Of a DNA stretch of 64,000 nucleotides, positions 26,147 through 35,412 are shown piece by piece; the stretch's first letter is position 1; every line of letters begins with the position of its first letter. The translations under genes were made by a program, and so were the position numbers. The DNA comes from Paenibacillus vini (GTDB lineage: Bacteria; Bacillota; Bacilli; Paenibacillales; Paenibacillaceae): positions 310,001-374,000 of the forward strand of contig NZ_BOSL01000003.1 in NCBI RefSeq assembly GCF_018403325.1, read 5' to 3'. Below the pieces are notes generated by a model. The model was not told the origin of the DNA. It saw nothing but the letters and a program-made list of their open reading frames with translations, and did not search any database.

Positions 26147-27826
26147 ATGGATTTAGTGCAAATGTTAGTTGTGATCGGCGTCATCATTGTACTGGTGAAA
26201 CCGCTGGGCACTTATTTATACCATGTGTTTTCCGGGGAATCGAACCGTACCGACAACATATTCGGAGGTTTCGAAAGACTGATCTATAAGCTGGTCGGTT
26301 TCAAACGCCGTGAAGGCATGAGCTGGAAAAAATACGCCTTTAGCATGATTGTGACGAACGCCGTTCTGGTGGGAGTAAGCTATTTGATTCTGCGGATTCA
26401 GCAGTTTCTTCCCTTGAATCCTAATGGGATGGGAAACATGGAATCGTCGCTTTCATTCAATACGGTCATCAGCTTTATGACCAATACGAATCTACAGCAT
26501 TATAGTGGAGAGTCGGCCCTGTCTTATTTCTCTCAAATGGCCGTCATTACGATGATGATGTTTACCTCAGCCGCCAGCGGCTTGTGTGTAGCGATATCAT
26601 TTATCCGCGGTTTGACGCAGAGAGGGCAAACGATAGGAAACTTCTTTGAAGATTTTATTAAAGCACATGTCCGTGTATTTCTGCCGGCAGCTTTGCTCGT
26701 TACCTTAATTCTCGTGGCACTGCAGGTTCCACAGACGTTGGATCCGACCTTGACGGTTCATACGCTGGATGGCGCGTTGCAGCGAATTTCGATGGGGCCC
26801 GTCGCTTCGCTCGAGTCGATCAAGCATTTGGGGACGAACGGCGGGGGATTTTTCGGAGTGAACTCCGCACATCCCTTTGAAAATCCGAACGGTTTGAGTA
26901 ACGCCGTGGAAATGTGGTCGATGTGGATGATGGGTGCTGCATTGCCATACACATTCGGATTGTTCGCCAAGAATAAGAAACAAGGCTGGGTCATTTTCTC
27001 CGCCATGATGATTCTATTTCTCGTCTTTTTATCCACCGTCTATTTCTCGGAAAAAGCGGGGAACCCGGCAATCAACGCACTGGGTATCGATGCTGCGCAA
27101 GGAAGCATGGAAGGGAAAGAAGTTCGCTTTGGGATCGCCGGATCCACGCTGTTTACCACTGTAACGACGGCCGCTACGACAGGGAGTGTCAACAATATGC
27201 ATGATACTTTAACGCCGCTCGGCGGGATGGTTCCGTTGGTTCAAATGATGCTGAACGTCGTATTCGGCGGAAAAGGCGTCGGCCTTATGAACATGATGAT
27301 GTACGCCATTCTAGGTGTGTTCATTTGCGGCCTGATGGTCGGCCGGACGCCGGAATTTCTGGGCCGCAAAATCGAGGCTAAGGAAATGAAGCTGATCGCC
27401 ATTGCGATATTGGCGCATCCGTTTATCATTCTTGTGCCGACTGCGATCAGTTTTATGACGGATCTGGGGCAAAGTGCAATCACGAACCCCGGTTTCCATG
27501 GTTTATCCCAGGTGCTGTACGAATACACCTCCTCTGCCGCAAATAACGGGTCCGGCTTTGAAGGACTGGCGGACAATACACCGTTCTGGAACATTACGAC
27601 CGGGCTGGTCATGTTGTTTGGGCGTTATGTTTCCATCATAGCCTTGCTGGGCGTTGCGGGTTCCTTGATGTCCAAGGAGCCGATTCCGGAAACGATCGGT
27701 ACCTTGCGTACCGACAACCGCCTGTTCGTCGGCATATTGATTGGAACGGTGCTCCTTATCGGTGCGCTCACGTTTTTACCGGTCATTGCTATGGGCCCGG
27801 TTGCCGAGTTTTTAACTTTAGGATAA
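26147..27826 (+). CDS. kdpA: KdpA, potassium-binding channel-like subunit
   Basis: This 559-residue membrane protein has four selectivity-filter-like loops typical of KdpA, including NTNLQHYSGESALSYFSQM, HLGTNGGGFFGVNSAHPFENPNG and the C-terminal TSSAANNGSGFEGL. ATG 26147 follows GAGGGGG; an in-frame TTG at 26132 is less likely. KdpA takes up potassium with very high affinity and passes it to KdpB. Confidence 0.96.
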   Translation: MDLVQMLVVIGVIIVLVKPLGTYLYHVFSGESNRTDNIFGGFERLIYKLVGFKRREGMSWKKYAFSMIVTNAVLVGVSYLILRIQQFLPLNPNGMGNMESSLSFNTVISFMTNTNLQHYSGESALSYFSQMAVITMMMFTSAASGLCVAISFIRGLTQRGQTIGNFFEDFIKAHVRVFLPAALLVTLILVALQVPQTLDPTLTVHTLDGALQRISMGPVASLESIKHLGTNGGGFFGVNSAHPFENPNGLSNAVEMWSMWMMGAALPYTFGLFAKNKKQGWVIFSAMMILFLVFLSTVYFSEKAGNPAINALGIDAAQGSMEGKEVRFGIAGSTLFTTVTTAATTGSVNNMHDTLTPLGGMVPLVQMMLNVVFGGKGVGLMNMMMYAILGVFICGLMVGRTPEFLGRKIEAKEMKLIAIAILAHPFIILVPTAISFMTDLGQSAITNPGFHGLSQVLYEYTSSAANNGSGFEGLADNTPFWNITTGLVMLFGRYVSIIALLGVAGSLMSKEPIPETIGTLRTDNRLFVGILIGTVLLIGALTFLPVIAMGPVAEFLTLG

Positions 27827-27845
27827 GCGAAAGAGGGGTTAAAGG

Positions 27846-29876
27846 ATGTCGAACAGTCGTAAAACTATGCTTACTGGTCCAATCATTCGTAAGGCTGCGG
27901 TGGAAAGCCTGGTCAAGTTGAATCCGGCCACAATGATGAAAAACCCGGTCATGTTCGTGGTCGAAATCGGCATGGCCATCGTAATGCTCCTTCTGCTGTT
28001 TCCGAACCTGTCCGGTTCGGGTAATGGATTCGGTTTTAATTTATCGGTATTCCTGATTCTGCTCTTCACGGTGCTGTTTGCTAACTTTGCCGAAGCTTTG
28101 GCTGAAGGGCGGGGGAAAGCGCAGGCTGATTCGCTGAAAAAGACGAAGCAAGAGGTAACTGCAAATAAGCTTGTAGGCGGAGCGCTTCGCGAAGTGCCAT
28201 CTACGGACTTACGCAAGGGGGACATCGTCGTTGTTGAACAAGGCGAGATGATTCCCGGCGACGGAGAAATTATCGAAGGGCTAGCCTCTGTGGATGAGTC
28301 TGCTATCACCGGGGAATCCGCCCCGGTCATCAAGGAAGCTGGCGGTGACTTCAGTTCGGTGACCGGCGGCACGCTGGTCGTGAGCGATGTCATCGTCGTG
28401 CGGATCACCAGCGATCCCGGAGAATCGTTCATCGATCGTATGATCTCGCTGGTCGAAGGCGCGAAACGGCAAAAGACGCCGAACGAAATTGCTCTGAGCA
28501 CGTTGCTTACCGTACTGACACTGATCTTCTTGATCGTGGTTGTCACGTTAAAGCCGATCGCCGACTTTTTAAACATTCAGCTTGAAATTCCCGTCCTCGT
28601 GTCTTTGCTCGTTTGTCTCATACCTACGACCATCGGCGGCCTGCTGTCCGCCATCGGCATCGCAGGCATGGACCGGGTCACCCGGTTCAATGTGTTGGCG
28701 ATGTCAGGTAAAGCGGTGGAAGCGGCAGGGGATATCAATACGATGATCCTGGATAAGACCGGAACGATCACGTACGGGAACCGTATGGCATCGGAGTTCC
28801 TTCCTGCGCAAGGGGAACAAGAGAGCGAGCTTGCCGCTTGGGCGGCGATAGCGTCCCTCCGGGATGAGACGCCGGAAGGCCGTTCCGTCATCGAGTTTAC
28901 GAAGGTGCGCGGATTTACATTTGACGCGGAAATGGCTGAGGGCGGAGAAATTGTGGAGTTCAAGGCGGAGACGCGGATGAGCGGCATCGACTTGAAAGAT
29001 GGCCGCAAAATCCGTAAGGGAGCGGTAGATGCCGTGCGCGAATGGGTTCAAGCACAAGGCGGAACCATCCCGGGCGATTTGGAACAGAAGAGCCAACACG
29101 TTGCGACAGAAGGCGGAACTCCGCTTGCCGTTGCCGTAGACGGCCGGATTTACGGGATTATTTATTTGAAGGACACGGTGAAACCGGGAATGAAGGAACG
29201 CTTTGATCAACTGCGGAAGATGGGCATAAAAACAATCATGTGTACGGGGGACAATCCGCTGACGGCGGCAACGATCGCCCGTGAAGCCGGGGTCGACGAT
29301 TTTATAGCCGAGAGTAAGCCCGAGGACAAAATTGCGGTGATCCGCCGTGAACAGGCGCAAGGCAAACTCGTCGCCATGACCGGGGACGGCACGAATGATG
29401 CTCCGGCGCTGGCCCAAGCGGACGTCGGCCTGGCGATGAACAGCGGTACGGTGTCTGCGAAGGAAGCGGCCAATATGGTCGATCTCGATTCCGACCCGTC
29501 CAAGATCATCGAAGTGGTCGCCATCGGCAAACAGCTGCTGATGACCCGCGGTGCGCTAACCACGTTCAGTATCGCAAATGATATTGCCAAGTATTTTGCC
29601 ATTATTCCGGCAATGTTCATGCTGGCTGTACCGCAAATGAATACCCTGAATGTCATGGGGCTCGGCTCCCCGTTATCCGCAGTGTTGTCGGCCTTGATTT
29701 TCAATGCGGTTATTATCCCGTTGTTGATACCGCTCTCGATGCGCGGCGTCGCCTATAAACCGATGAGCTCCCAGCGGCTGCTCTCCAAAAATTTGCTGAT
29801 CTATGGAGTCGGTGGTGTCATAGCCCCGTTTATCGGCATCAAGTTGATTGACCTGGTGGTTCATTTGTGGATTTAA
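27846..29876 (+). CDS. kdpB: KdpB, P-type ATPase catalytic subunit
   Basis: This 676-residue P-type ATPase contains the TGES loop (AITGESAPV), phosphorylation motif DKTGT with D303, nucleotide-domain KGAVDAV, and the hinge [18 protein letters not shown]. These residues drive ATP hydrolysis coupled to potassium entry. It begins 19 bp after kdpA. A UUCG hairpin follows its stop. Confidence 0.97.
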   Translation: MSNSRKTMLTGPIIRKAAVESLVKLNPATMMKNPVMFVVEIGMAIVMLLLLFPNLSGSGNGFGFNLSVFLILLFTVLFANFAEALAEGRGKAQADSLKKTKQEVTANKLVGGALREVPSTDLRKGDIVVVEQGEMIPGDGEIIEGLASVDESAITGESAPVIKEAGGDFSSVTGGTLVVSDVIVVRITSDPGESFIDRMISLVEGAKRQKTPNEIALSTLLTVLTLIFLIVVVTLKPIADFLNIQLEIPVLVSLLVCLIPTTIGGLLSAIGIAGMDRVTRFNVLAMSGKAVEAAGDINTMILDKTGTITYGNRMASEFLPAQGEQESELAAWAAIASLRDETPEGRSVIEFTKVRGFTFDAEMAEGGEIVEFKAETRMSGIDLKDGRKIRKGAVDAVREWVQAQGGTIPGDLEQKSQHVATEGGTPLAVAVDGRIYGIIYLKDTVKPGMKERFDQLRKMGIKTIMCTGDNPLTAATIAREAGVDDFIAESKPEDKIAVIRREQAQGKLVAMTGDGTNDAPALAQADVGLAMNSGTVSAKEAANMVDLDSDPSKIIEVVAIGKQLLMTRGALTTFSIANDIAKYFAIIPAMFMLAVPQMNTLNVMGLGSPLSAVLSALIFNAVIIPLLIPLSMRGVAYKPMSSQRLLSKNLLIYGVGGVIAPFIGIKLIDLVVHLWI

Positions 29877-29888
29877 CAAATATGCAGA

Positions 29889-29910
29889 CCGGTTTGCTTC
29901 GGCAAACCGG
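29889..29910 (+). promoter_or_regulatory. UUCG-capped hairpin between kdpB and kdpC
   Basis: CCGGTTTGC, the tetraloop TTCG, and GCAAACCGG form a perfect 9-bp stem with the extra-stable loop. No T-run follows, so it is not a terminator. It may protect or process the mRNA or set subunit ratio. Confidence 0.6.
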
Positions 29911-29944
29911 ATCCCCTTAAAAAGTGGAAAGGGAGTTTTCCTTC

Positions 29945-30580
29945 ATGAATCATATCCAAACTCAAGATACCAAGAGCGCTTCATTGACAGCTTCATTCGG
30001 AACTACTTTTTGGGCCGCCTTGCGGTTCAGTCTTATTTTGATCGTTATTTGCGGCGTTCTTTACCCGCTGGCAAGCACAGGTTTAGCTCAGCTGTTGTTC
30101 CCTCATCAGGCTAACGGAAGTCAGTTGAAGAATAGCGAAGGAATCGTTATCGGCTCCGAGTTAATTGGCCAATCCTATACGGACCCTCATTGGTTCCAAG
30201 GCCGCGTGTCGAGCATTGAATACAATGCCGAAGGGTCGGGTTCTAACAATTATGCACCCTCGAATCCTGAATTGATGAAGCGGATGCAGGCCTCGTTGAA
30301 CGATTGGTCCAAGAATAATCCGGATATACCGGTAAACCTGGTCCCTATTGATTTAATTACGAACTCCGGGTCAGGGCTGGACCCGCATATCACGAATAAA
30401 GCCGCAGAAGTTCAAATTTCTCGTGTAAGCAAGTTGTCCGGAGTTTCGGAAGAGAAGTTACGAAATCTTATCAAAGAGGCTTCACAAGGTAGGGATCTGG
30501 GGATATTCGGCGAACCGAGAGTAAACGTGCTTAAGCTGAATTTGGCCTTACAAAAGGAAATGGCCGGAATGAGCCGATGA
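29945..30580 (+). CDS. kdpC: KdpC, potassium-transporting ATPase subunit C
   Basis: This 211-residue protein has a single N-terminal membrane segment (FWAALRFSLILIVICGVLYPLASTGLAQLLFP) and the KdpC signature (GSELIGQSYTDPHWFQGRVS, NLVPIDLITNSGSGLDPHIT). The ATG at 29945 follows GAAAGGGAG, so the upstream in-frame start at 29924 is not used. KdpC bridges KdpA and KdpB. Confidence 0.95.
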   Translation: MNHIQTQDTKSASLTASFGTTFWAALRFSLILIVICGVLYPLASTGLAQLLFPHQANGSQLKNSEGIVIGSELIGQSYTDPHWFQGRVSSIEYNAEGSGSNNYAPSNPELMKRMQASLNDWSKNNPDIPVNLVPIDLITNSGSGLDPHITNKAAEVQISRVSKLSGVSEEKLRNLIKEASQGRDLGIFGEPRVNVLKLNLALQKEMAGMSR

Positions 30581-30590
30581 TAGGAGCGAA

Positions 30591-32930
30591 ATGCCAGCGA
30601 TGACGACCTTTCGCAGAAAAACGCCGGAAGAGCTGCTGGAATCGATCGAGCGGCTAAAGCATGGAAAATTCAAAATATTGATTGGAGCCGCCAGCGGTAC
30701 GGGAAAGACCTACCAAATGCTTAGGGAGGGTCAGCAGTTAAAGGAGCGGGGTATCGATGTCGTGATCTGTGCGGTGACGACACTGCAACGACCCGAGACA
30801 GTAGAGCAACTTGCCGGATTGGACCGGATTCCAAGTATCCATTGGATGAAGAATGGTGAGGAAAAAAAGGATTTGCCAGTGGAGGAGCTTGTTAAGCGGA
30901 ATCCGGAGGTGGTACTAGTCGATCATCTGGCACATCGCAACCGGCCTGGGGCTAAATTCAACACCCGGCTTGAGGACATCCTGTTTCTGCTCAAACAAGG
31001 AATCAGCGTGATTACCACGATCAATGCATATGAGCTGGCAGGAGCGGATGAGATTGCCTTACAGCGAACCGGTATTCAGGCAGAAGAGACTATCCCGCCG
31101 GGGACACTGGATCTGGCGGATGAAGTCCGGTTGATCGATGTTGCGCCGGAAACGGTGATGAAACGGATCGAAGCGGGATTGCTCGGAAAAAAGGTACATC
31201 CATCGATTTGCCGCCGCGACAATCTGGCGGTATTGCGCGAATTATCGCTGCGGTTAGTAGCCGAAGGCGTGAATGAGTTGTTGAACCGCCATCGTGAAAC
31301 AGAAGGACTGTCGGGCCCTTCCGGGGCCTCGGAACGGATTCTCGTTTCGGTGCAATATCACTGGAACGCTTCAATCTATATTCGCCGAGGACAACAGATT
31401 GCTAAACGTCTGAACGGTGATTTGATTGTGGCCAGTTTCGTGAAGCCAGGAATCAAGCTTACGAAGGAGCAGGAGGCTTTTAAACGCTCGATTGTTAAAC
31501 TCTGTAGTAAGATTGGCGCCCAGTTTACGGAGTGGCCTTTGCCGGGCCGCCGTCTTTTGCCGGTCAAGCTGAAGGAATTGTCAACCAGAATGGGGGTGAC
31601 GAGGATTGTAATGGGGCACTCCAAACTGAGCCGGTTGCAGGAAATCTTTACAGGCTCCGTCATCCATGGATTACTGCGCAAGCTAACGCATACCGATTTG
31701 TTCCTGATGGCCGACCGGGCGGATACAGAAGGAGAGCGTATTATGCCGATACGACATCATGAATACGAACAAGGCCTCCCGAATGCAAATGCTAAAACAT
31801 TCCGCAGGCATACTCCCGAAGAAGCGGAGCAGCAGAAGATACGGCTTAACCGGGGGACGTTCAAGGTGTATATTGGAGCTTCGCCAGGTGTCGGTAAAAC
31901 CTATACCATGCTTCGGGAAGGAAACCTGCTGAGAAGCAACGGGGTCGATGTTGTCGTTGGGCTGCTTGAAACGCATGGGAGACGCGAAACGGTCGCACAG
32001 CTTGGTGGTTTGGAGATCATTCCACGGCGCAAGGCGGTTTACCGGGGATCACAGTTGGAAGATATGGATACGGAAGCTGTGCTAAGTCGCTATCCCGAGG
32101 TCGTTTTAATTGACGAACTGGCCCATACGAACATCCCCGGAAGCCTGCACGTGAAAAGGTACGAGGATATTCTTCAAATTTTGGATGCTGGTATATCCGT
32201 CATTACCACGGTAAATGTGCAGCATCTGGAGAGCCTGAACGATGCGGTAGAGCAGGTGACAGGGGTACGGGTAAGGGAAACCGTACCCGATGATTTACTT
32301 CGGAAGGCCGATGAAGTGGAATTGATTGATGTGACTCCGCAGATGCTCCAACAGCGATTAAGAGAAGGCAAGATTTATGCTTCTTCCAAGGTAGATCAAG
32401 CATTGCAGTCCTTCTTTAAGATCGGGAATTTAATCGCTCTGCGTGAATTGGCGTTGCGGGAGATCGCCGATGATGTCGACGAAAGGCTGGAGTCCTGGGA
32501 TCGCGGAAATTCGCTCCGCGGTCCTTGGCGAAGAAAAGAATTGATCTTCGTATGCGTAGACAAAGGCCCGAATGCCGAGAGGATTATTCGGCATGGATTC
32601 AGGCTTGCTTACCGCCTGAAGGCGGAATGGCATGTCGCGTTTGTGGATATACGTAAACAGGCTTCCCTACAAGAAGATCAGGAATTGTTACAAATAAAAA
32701 GATTAACGCAACGGCTTGGAGGGACATTTGATCTGTTGACCAGCCCTCGGCGTTGCAGGATAGCCGATACGCTTTTATCGAAAGCGGACAAATTAGGAGC
32801 TACTCAGATTATAATGGGGCAGACGCGAAGACGTTGGCAGAGATGCTTGAGTATCAGTCCCGCTATTGGACTTGGCGTAATTCGAAAATCAACCGCCCGT
32901 GATGTACTGATTGTGTCAAGGAATAAATAG
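30591..32930 (+). CDS. Duplicated KdpD sensor-input protein without histidine kinase
   Basis: This 779-residue protein consists of two consecutive KdpD N-terminal domains, each followed by a USP-like domain. Copy 1 (about 1-375) has P-loop GAASGTGKT at 32-40 and a degenerate DHLAHRNRPG. Copy 2 (about 395-779) has canonical GASPGVGKT at 429-437 and DELAHTNIPG. USP-like segments lie at about 250-375 and 650-779. There are no membrane segments, GAF or histidine kinase domain, and no kdpE nearby. Truncated KdpD proteins are known, and the KdpD USP domain of Staphylococcus binds c-di-AMP. A direct c-di-AMP role here is inference. It starts 11 bp after kdpC. Confidence 0.9.
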   Translation: MPAMTTFRRKTPEELLESIERLKHGKFKILIGAASGTGKTYQMLREGQQLKERGIDVVICAVTTLQRPETVEQLAGLDRIPSIHWMKNGEEKKDLPVEELVKRNPEVVLVDHLAHRNRPGAKFNTRLEDILFLLKQGISVITTINAYELAGADEIALQRTGIQAEETIPPGTLDLADEVRLIDVAPETVMKRIEAGLLGKKVHPSICRRDNLAVLRELSLRLVAEGVNELLNRHRETEGLSGPSGASERILVSVQYHWNASIYIRRGQQIAKRLNGDLIVASFVKPGIKLTKEQEAFKRSIVKLCSKIGAQFTEWPLPGRRLLPVKLKELSTRMGVTRIVMGHSKLSRLQEIFTGSVIHGLLRKLTHTDLFLMADRADTEGERIMPIRHHEYEQGLPNANAKTFRRHTPEEAEQQKIRLNRGTFKVYIGASPGVGKTYTMLREGNLLRSNGVDVVVGLLETHGRRETVAQLGGLEIIPRRKAVYRGSQLEDMDTEAVLSRYPEVVLIDELAHTNIPGSLHVKRYEDILQILDAGISVITTVNVQHLESLNDAVEQVTGVRVRETVPDDLLRKADEVELIDVTPQMLQQRLREGKIYASSKVDQALQSFFKIGNLIALRELALREIADDVDERLESWDRGNSLRGPWRRKELIFVCVDKGPNAERIIRHGFRLAYRLKAEWHVAFVDIRKQASLQEDQELLQIKRLTQRLGGTFDLLTSPRRCRIADTLLSKADKLGATQIIMGQTRRRWQRCLSISPAIGLGVIRKSTARDVLIVSRNK

Positions 32931-32948
32931 GCTGGCCTAATGAAATAC

Positions 32949-32992
32949 AAAACCCCGGCCATATCCGATATTTACGGATTCTGACCGGGGTT
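32949..32992. terminator. Hairpin terminator between convergent genes
   Basis: AACCCCGGCC and GACCGGGGTT form the base, and ATATCCG/CGGAT extends the stem. The T-run is better on the minus strand, so it serves mainly the gene at 33000 and possibly both. Confidence 0.7.
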
Positions 32993-32999
32993 AATGTTC

Positions 33000-33920
33000 T
33001 TAGTTTATTGGCTTGTCCCGTTGAACCAGGTCCATCCATCCGACCAGGTCATGCACGGCTATTCCGCCAAAGGACGAATGAGTGGAGGCTAACTTCTCAA
33101 GCTCAAGCATTTGTTCATTCAGAACGCCGTTACCTTCCTCATAGAAAGTAATGAAGTTGCCTTCAGATGAGGGCTTTGTTTCCACGCCGGTGTACACCTT
33201 TTTGTTCAGCCGCTCTCCTTCTAAAAGCTCGCCCTTGGCCGTATTATAAATGGCGCTGGCATTGTCGCGGTAAGACATCAGCGTAACGGATTCAAAGCGG
33301 GAAATCATCCAGGAACTTAAGGTTTGATCGCTGTCCGGAACCTTGTAATTGTCATTGTCCAGCCAGAAAGGCAACGCTGCGGAAAGAGGCAATTCTGCCG
33401 CGTTCGCCTGTTCTACGAGATCGTCGACATTTTTCTGCCATTGCCCGACCAGGGAAGCCCAGTCGGTCTTCCATTGCGGAAGCAGGTACGGCTCGATATC
33501 GACGTGAATGCCTTTTAACTTTTCATTGGGAGCAGCTGTGGCCTGGTAATCGTTAATCCATTTCATAAAAGCATCCAATTTGGGTTTGCTAGTAGCAAGG
33601 GCCCAGTCTGGGGCACCGTTTAGCGCATGGACCTCGATTCCTTTCTCGCCAGCCTGACGGATGAAGCTCTTGTAGGAAGCAGGTTGCACTTTAGTGCTTA
33701 TTTGAAGATAAATAATATCGATTCCTTGGGATTCGGAAAAATCAAGAAGTTCGGCTGGTGAAGTTTGAATTAGTTGAGTATGCCAGAGCCAGGTCGTCTT
33801 GGTCAATGTGCTCGTCTCTGGTTCTGCCAAAGCCGGTTTCAGCGCATAGCCGAAAGACGAAATCATTAGAGCAAATACCATGCTCAAAGTAAATCTGCGG
33901 AGGAAGGATCCTGTTTTCAA
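33000..33920 (-). CDS. Secreted GH18-like TIM-barrel protein
   Basis: This 306-residue protein has a signal peptide (FLRRFTLSMVFALMISSFGYALKPALAEP). The start TTG 33920 is chosen because AAAGGAG lies upstream and a longer reading adds a charged N-terminus. The rest is a single barrel: GIDIIYLQISTKVQP, GIEVHALNG, LKGIHVDIEPYLLPQW, VTLMSYRDNAS, VYTGVETKPS and FGGIAVHDLVGW. This is the same motif order as the barrel of the 767-residue protein at 22320, without its extra domains. The VDIEP motif resembles the GH18 active site. Substrate unknown. Confidence 0.7.
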   Translation of the reverse strand: MKTGSFLRRFTLSMVFALMISSFGYALKPALAEPETSTLTKTTWLWHTQLIQTSPAELLDFSESQGIDIIYLQISTKVQPASYKSFIRQAGEKGIEVHALNGAPDWALATSKPKLDAFMKWINDYQATAAPNEKLKGIHVDIEPYLLPQWKTDWASLVGQWQKNVDDLVEQANAAELPLSAALPFWLDNDNYKVPDSDQTLSSWMISRFESVTLMSYRDNASAIYNTAKGELLEGERLNKKVYTGVETKPSSEGNFITFYEEGNGVLNEQMLELEKLASTHSSFGGIAVHDLVGWMDLVQRDKPIN

Positions 33921-34094
33921 GAGAAAGTACACTCCTTTATGGAAATAGTAAGTTCGTTCATTGCGGGATAGGAGCAACGTAGAGACATGATGAGAGGATT
34001 CTCTTATAATCGGGTTATTCCAGGCCTAACCTCCTGCATAGCATGTATTATCCCGTATTTAAGCCGAATCTTGTCCCGGAAATCCGGGAATGAT

Positions 34095-34124
34095 TTGCGA
34101 CCTGAGAAAGGGGTATGTTATTAT
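34095..34124 (+). promoter_or_regulatory. Predicted sigma-A promoter
   Basis: TTGCGA, 18 bp, and TATTAT lie 200 bp upstream of the 51-residue ORF and the DsbA-like gene. The gap 33921-34323 otherwise shows only a short hairpin around 34150 and no recognised RNA. Confidence 0.5.
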
Positions 34125-34323
34125 ATTCGTCATAAATGGCACATAAAGCCATAGGACTTATGGATTAATTCGTAATTGTAATTGGACTTTTTTATTCGGG
34201 GTAACCTAAGCCATGGAATATTTGCTCCTCATTGTACGTAGAACTTCTTTAGCTTCAAAATCCGATGATCCGGTTAATCAGGGAATAAGGCGGAAGACGA
34301 ACGGAAAAGGGGGCAATGGGTCC

Positions 34324-34479
34324 ATGAAAATTATGATCACCCAGCATGAAGCTCTGGAAAAAGGCATATGGAAACAAGTGATGAGCATGTTCGGAATTAC
34401 AAATGATGATGAGATCTGGGAGACGGAGCAATTTATACTTACAGAAGAACAGGCCAAAGAGCTTGGCTTGATTCGCTGA
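34324..34479 (+). CDS. Small protein of unknown function
   Basis: This 51-residue reading frame (MKIMITQHEALEKGIWKQVM ... EEQAKELGLIR) is preceded by AAAAGGGGG. An upstream in-frame extension to 34213 is possible but lacks a ribosome site and is low in protein-like composition. The acidic second half (DDEIWETEQFILTEEQ) is amphipathic. It lies 33 bp before the DsbA-like gene, so the two are probably co-transcribed. Confidence 0.6.
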   Translation: MKIMITQHEALEKGIWKQVMSMFGITNDDEIWETEQFILTEEQAKELGLIR

Positions 34480-34512
34480 GACAGCTAAGAAGCAAATGGG
34501 AGGCAATACGTT

Positions 34513-35163
34513 ATGAAGGTGGAGATTTGGTCGGATTACGCTTGTCCGTTTTGTTATATCGGTAAAAGAAGATTCGAAAAAGCGCTGGAGCAATTCCCTC
34601 ATAAAGATGAAGTGGAAGTTGTGTTTCGCAGCTTTGAGCTGGATCCTTCCTCTCCGAAGGAAATCAGGACGAGTATGCAGGAGATTTTGGCAGCAAAATA
34701 CGGGATGTCGTTGGATGAGGCGAAAGCAGCCAATGACCGTGTTGCGGGGCAAGCTTCGGAAGAGGGGCTGGTTTACCGGTTCGACACTATGATTCCGACG
34801 AATACGTTTGATGCTCACCGCTTGACTCATTATGCGGGGGAGCAAGGAAAAATGGCCGAGATGTCCGAACGGATATTTAAAGCTTATTTTACGGATTCTC
34901 TACATATCGGCGATATGGATACACTTATTTTTCTGGCCGAAGGAATTGGATTAGATGGAAAGGAAACAGCCGATATATTAGCATCTGACGCCTTTGCGGA
35001 TGAAGTTCGGAGAGATGAACGGTTGGCTGGAGAAATCGGGGTCCGCGGGGTGCCGTTCTTTGTCTTGGACGAGAAATATGCGGTATCTGGAGCTCAGCCG
35101 TTGGAAGTTTTCCAGAAAGCACTGCAGCAGGTTTGGGAAAAGCGCACGGAACAGCAGGATTAA
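34513..35163 (+). CDS. DsbA-family oxidoreductase (FrnE-like)
   Basis: This 216-residue thioredoxin-fold protein has redox motif C11-P-F-C14 (SDYACPFCYIGK), the DsbA helical insert, and the cis-Pro segment VRGVPFFVLDEKYAVSGAQP. It has no signal peptide, so it acts in the cytoplasm like FrnE, a disulfide isomerase/oxidoreductase. ATG 34513 follows GGGAGG. Confidence 0.9.
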   Translation: MKVEIWSDYACPFCYIGKRRFEKALEQFPHKDEVEVVFRSFELDPSSPKEIRTSMQEILAAKYGMSLDEAKAANDRVAGQASEEGLVYRFDTMIPTNTFDAHRLTHYAGEQGKMAEMSERIFKAYFTDSLHIGDMDTLIFLAEGIGLDGKETADILASDAFADEVRRDERLAGEIGVRGVPFFVLDEKYAVSGAQPLEVFQKALQQVWEKRTEQQD

Positions 35164-35187
35164 GACCGAATTATATGAAGAAAATAA

Positions 35188-35220
35188 AAAAACGCTGATC
35201 TCTATAGACCAGCGTTCATT
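35188..35220 (+). terminator. Probable terminator
   Basis: AACGCTG / CAGCGTT stem after an A-run (35186-35192) with only a weak T-tract (TTCATTTCC). It lies 25 bp after the DsbA-like gene. Confidence 0.55.
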
Positions 35221-35412
35221 TCCATTAGTAAAAAATGATCTTGTAAAGCCATAATAAATATGTTAAAATGACGGATAGTCAAATCAATGGGCTAACTTAA
35301 TCAACATCGCTTATATAATAGCATATTAGCACTAATTTGTCAAATAGAGTATACCGTTGTTAGAGAAAAATCTTGTTATTCTTTTCCATTTATTAGGGTG
35401 GGGGTCTGAGCC

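Noticed and set aside
34213-34323. Longer N-terminus for the 51-residue protein
   Set aside because: No ribosome site, and the added residues do not look like a conserved protein. The ATG at 34324 fits better.
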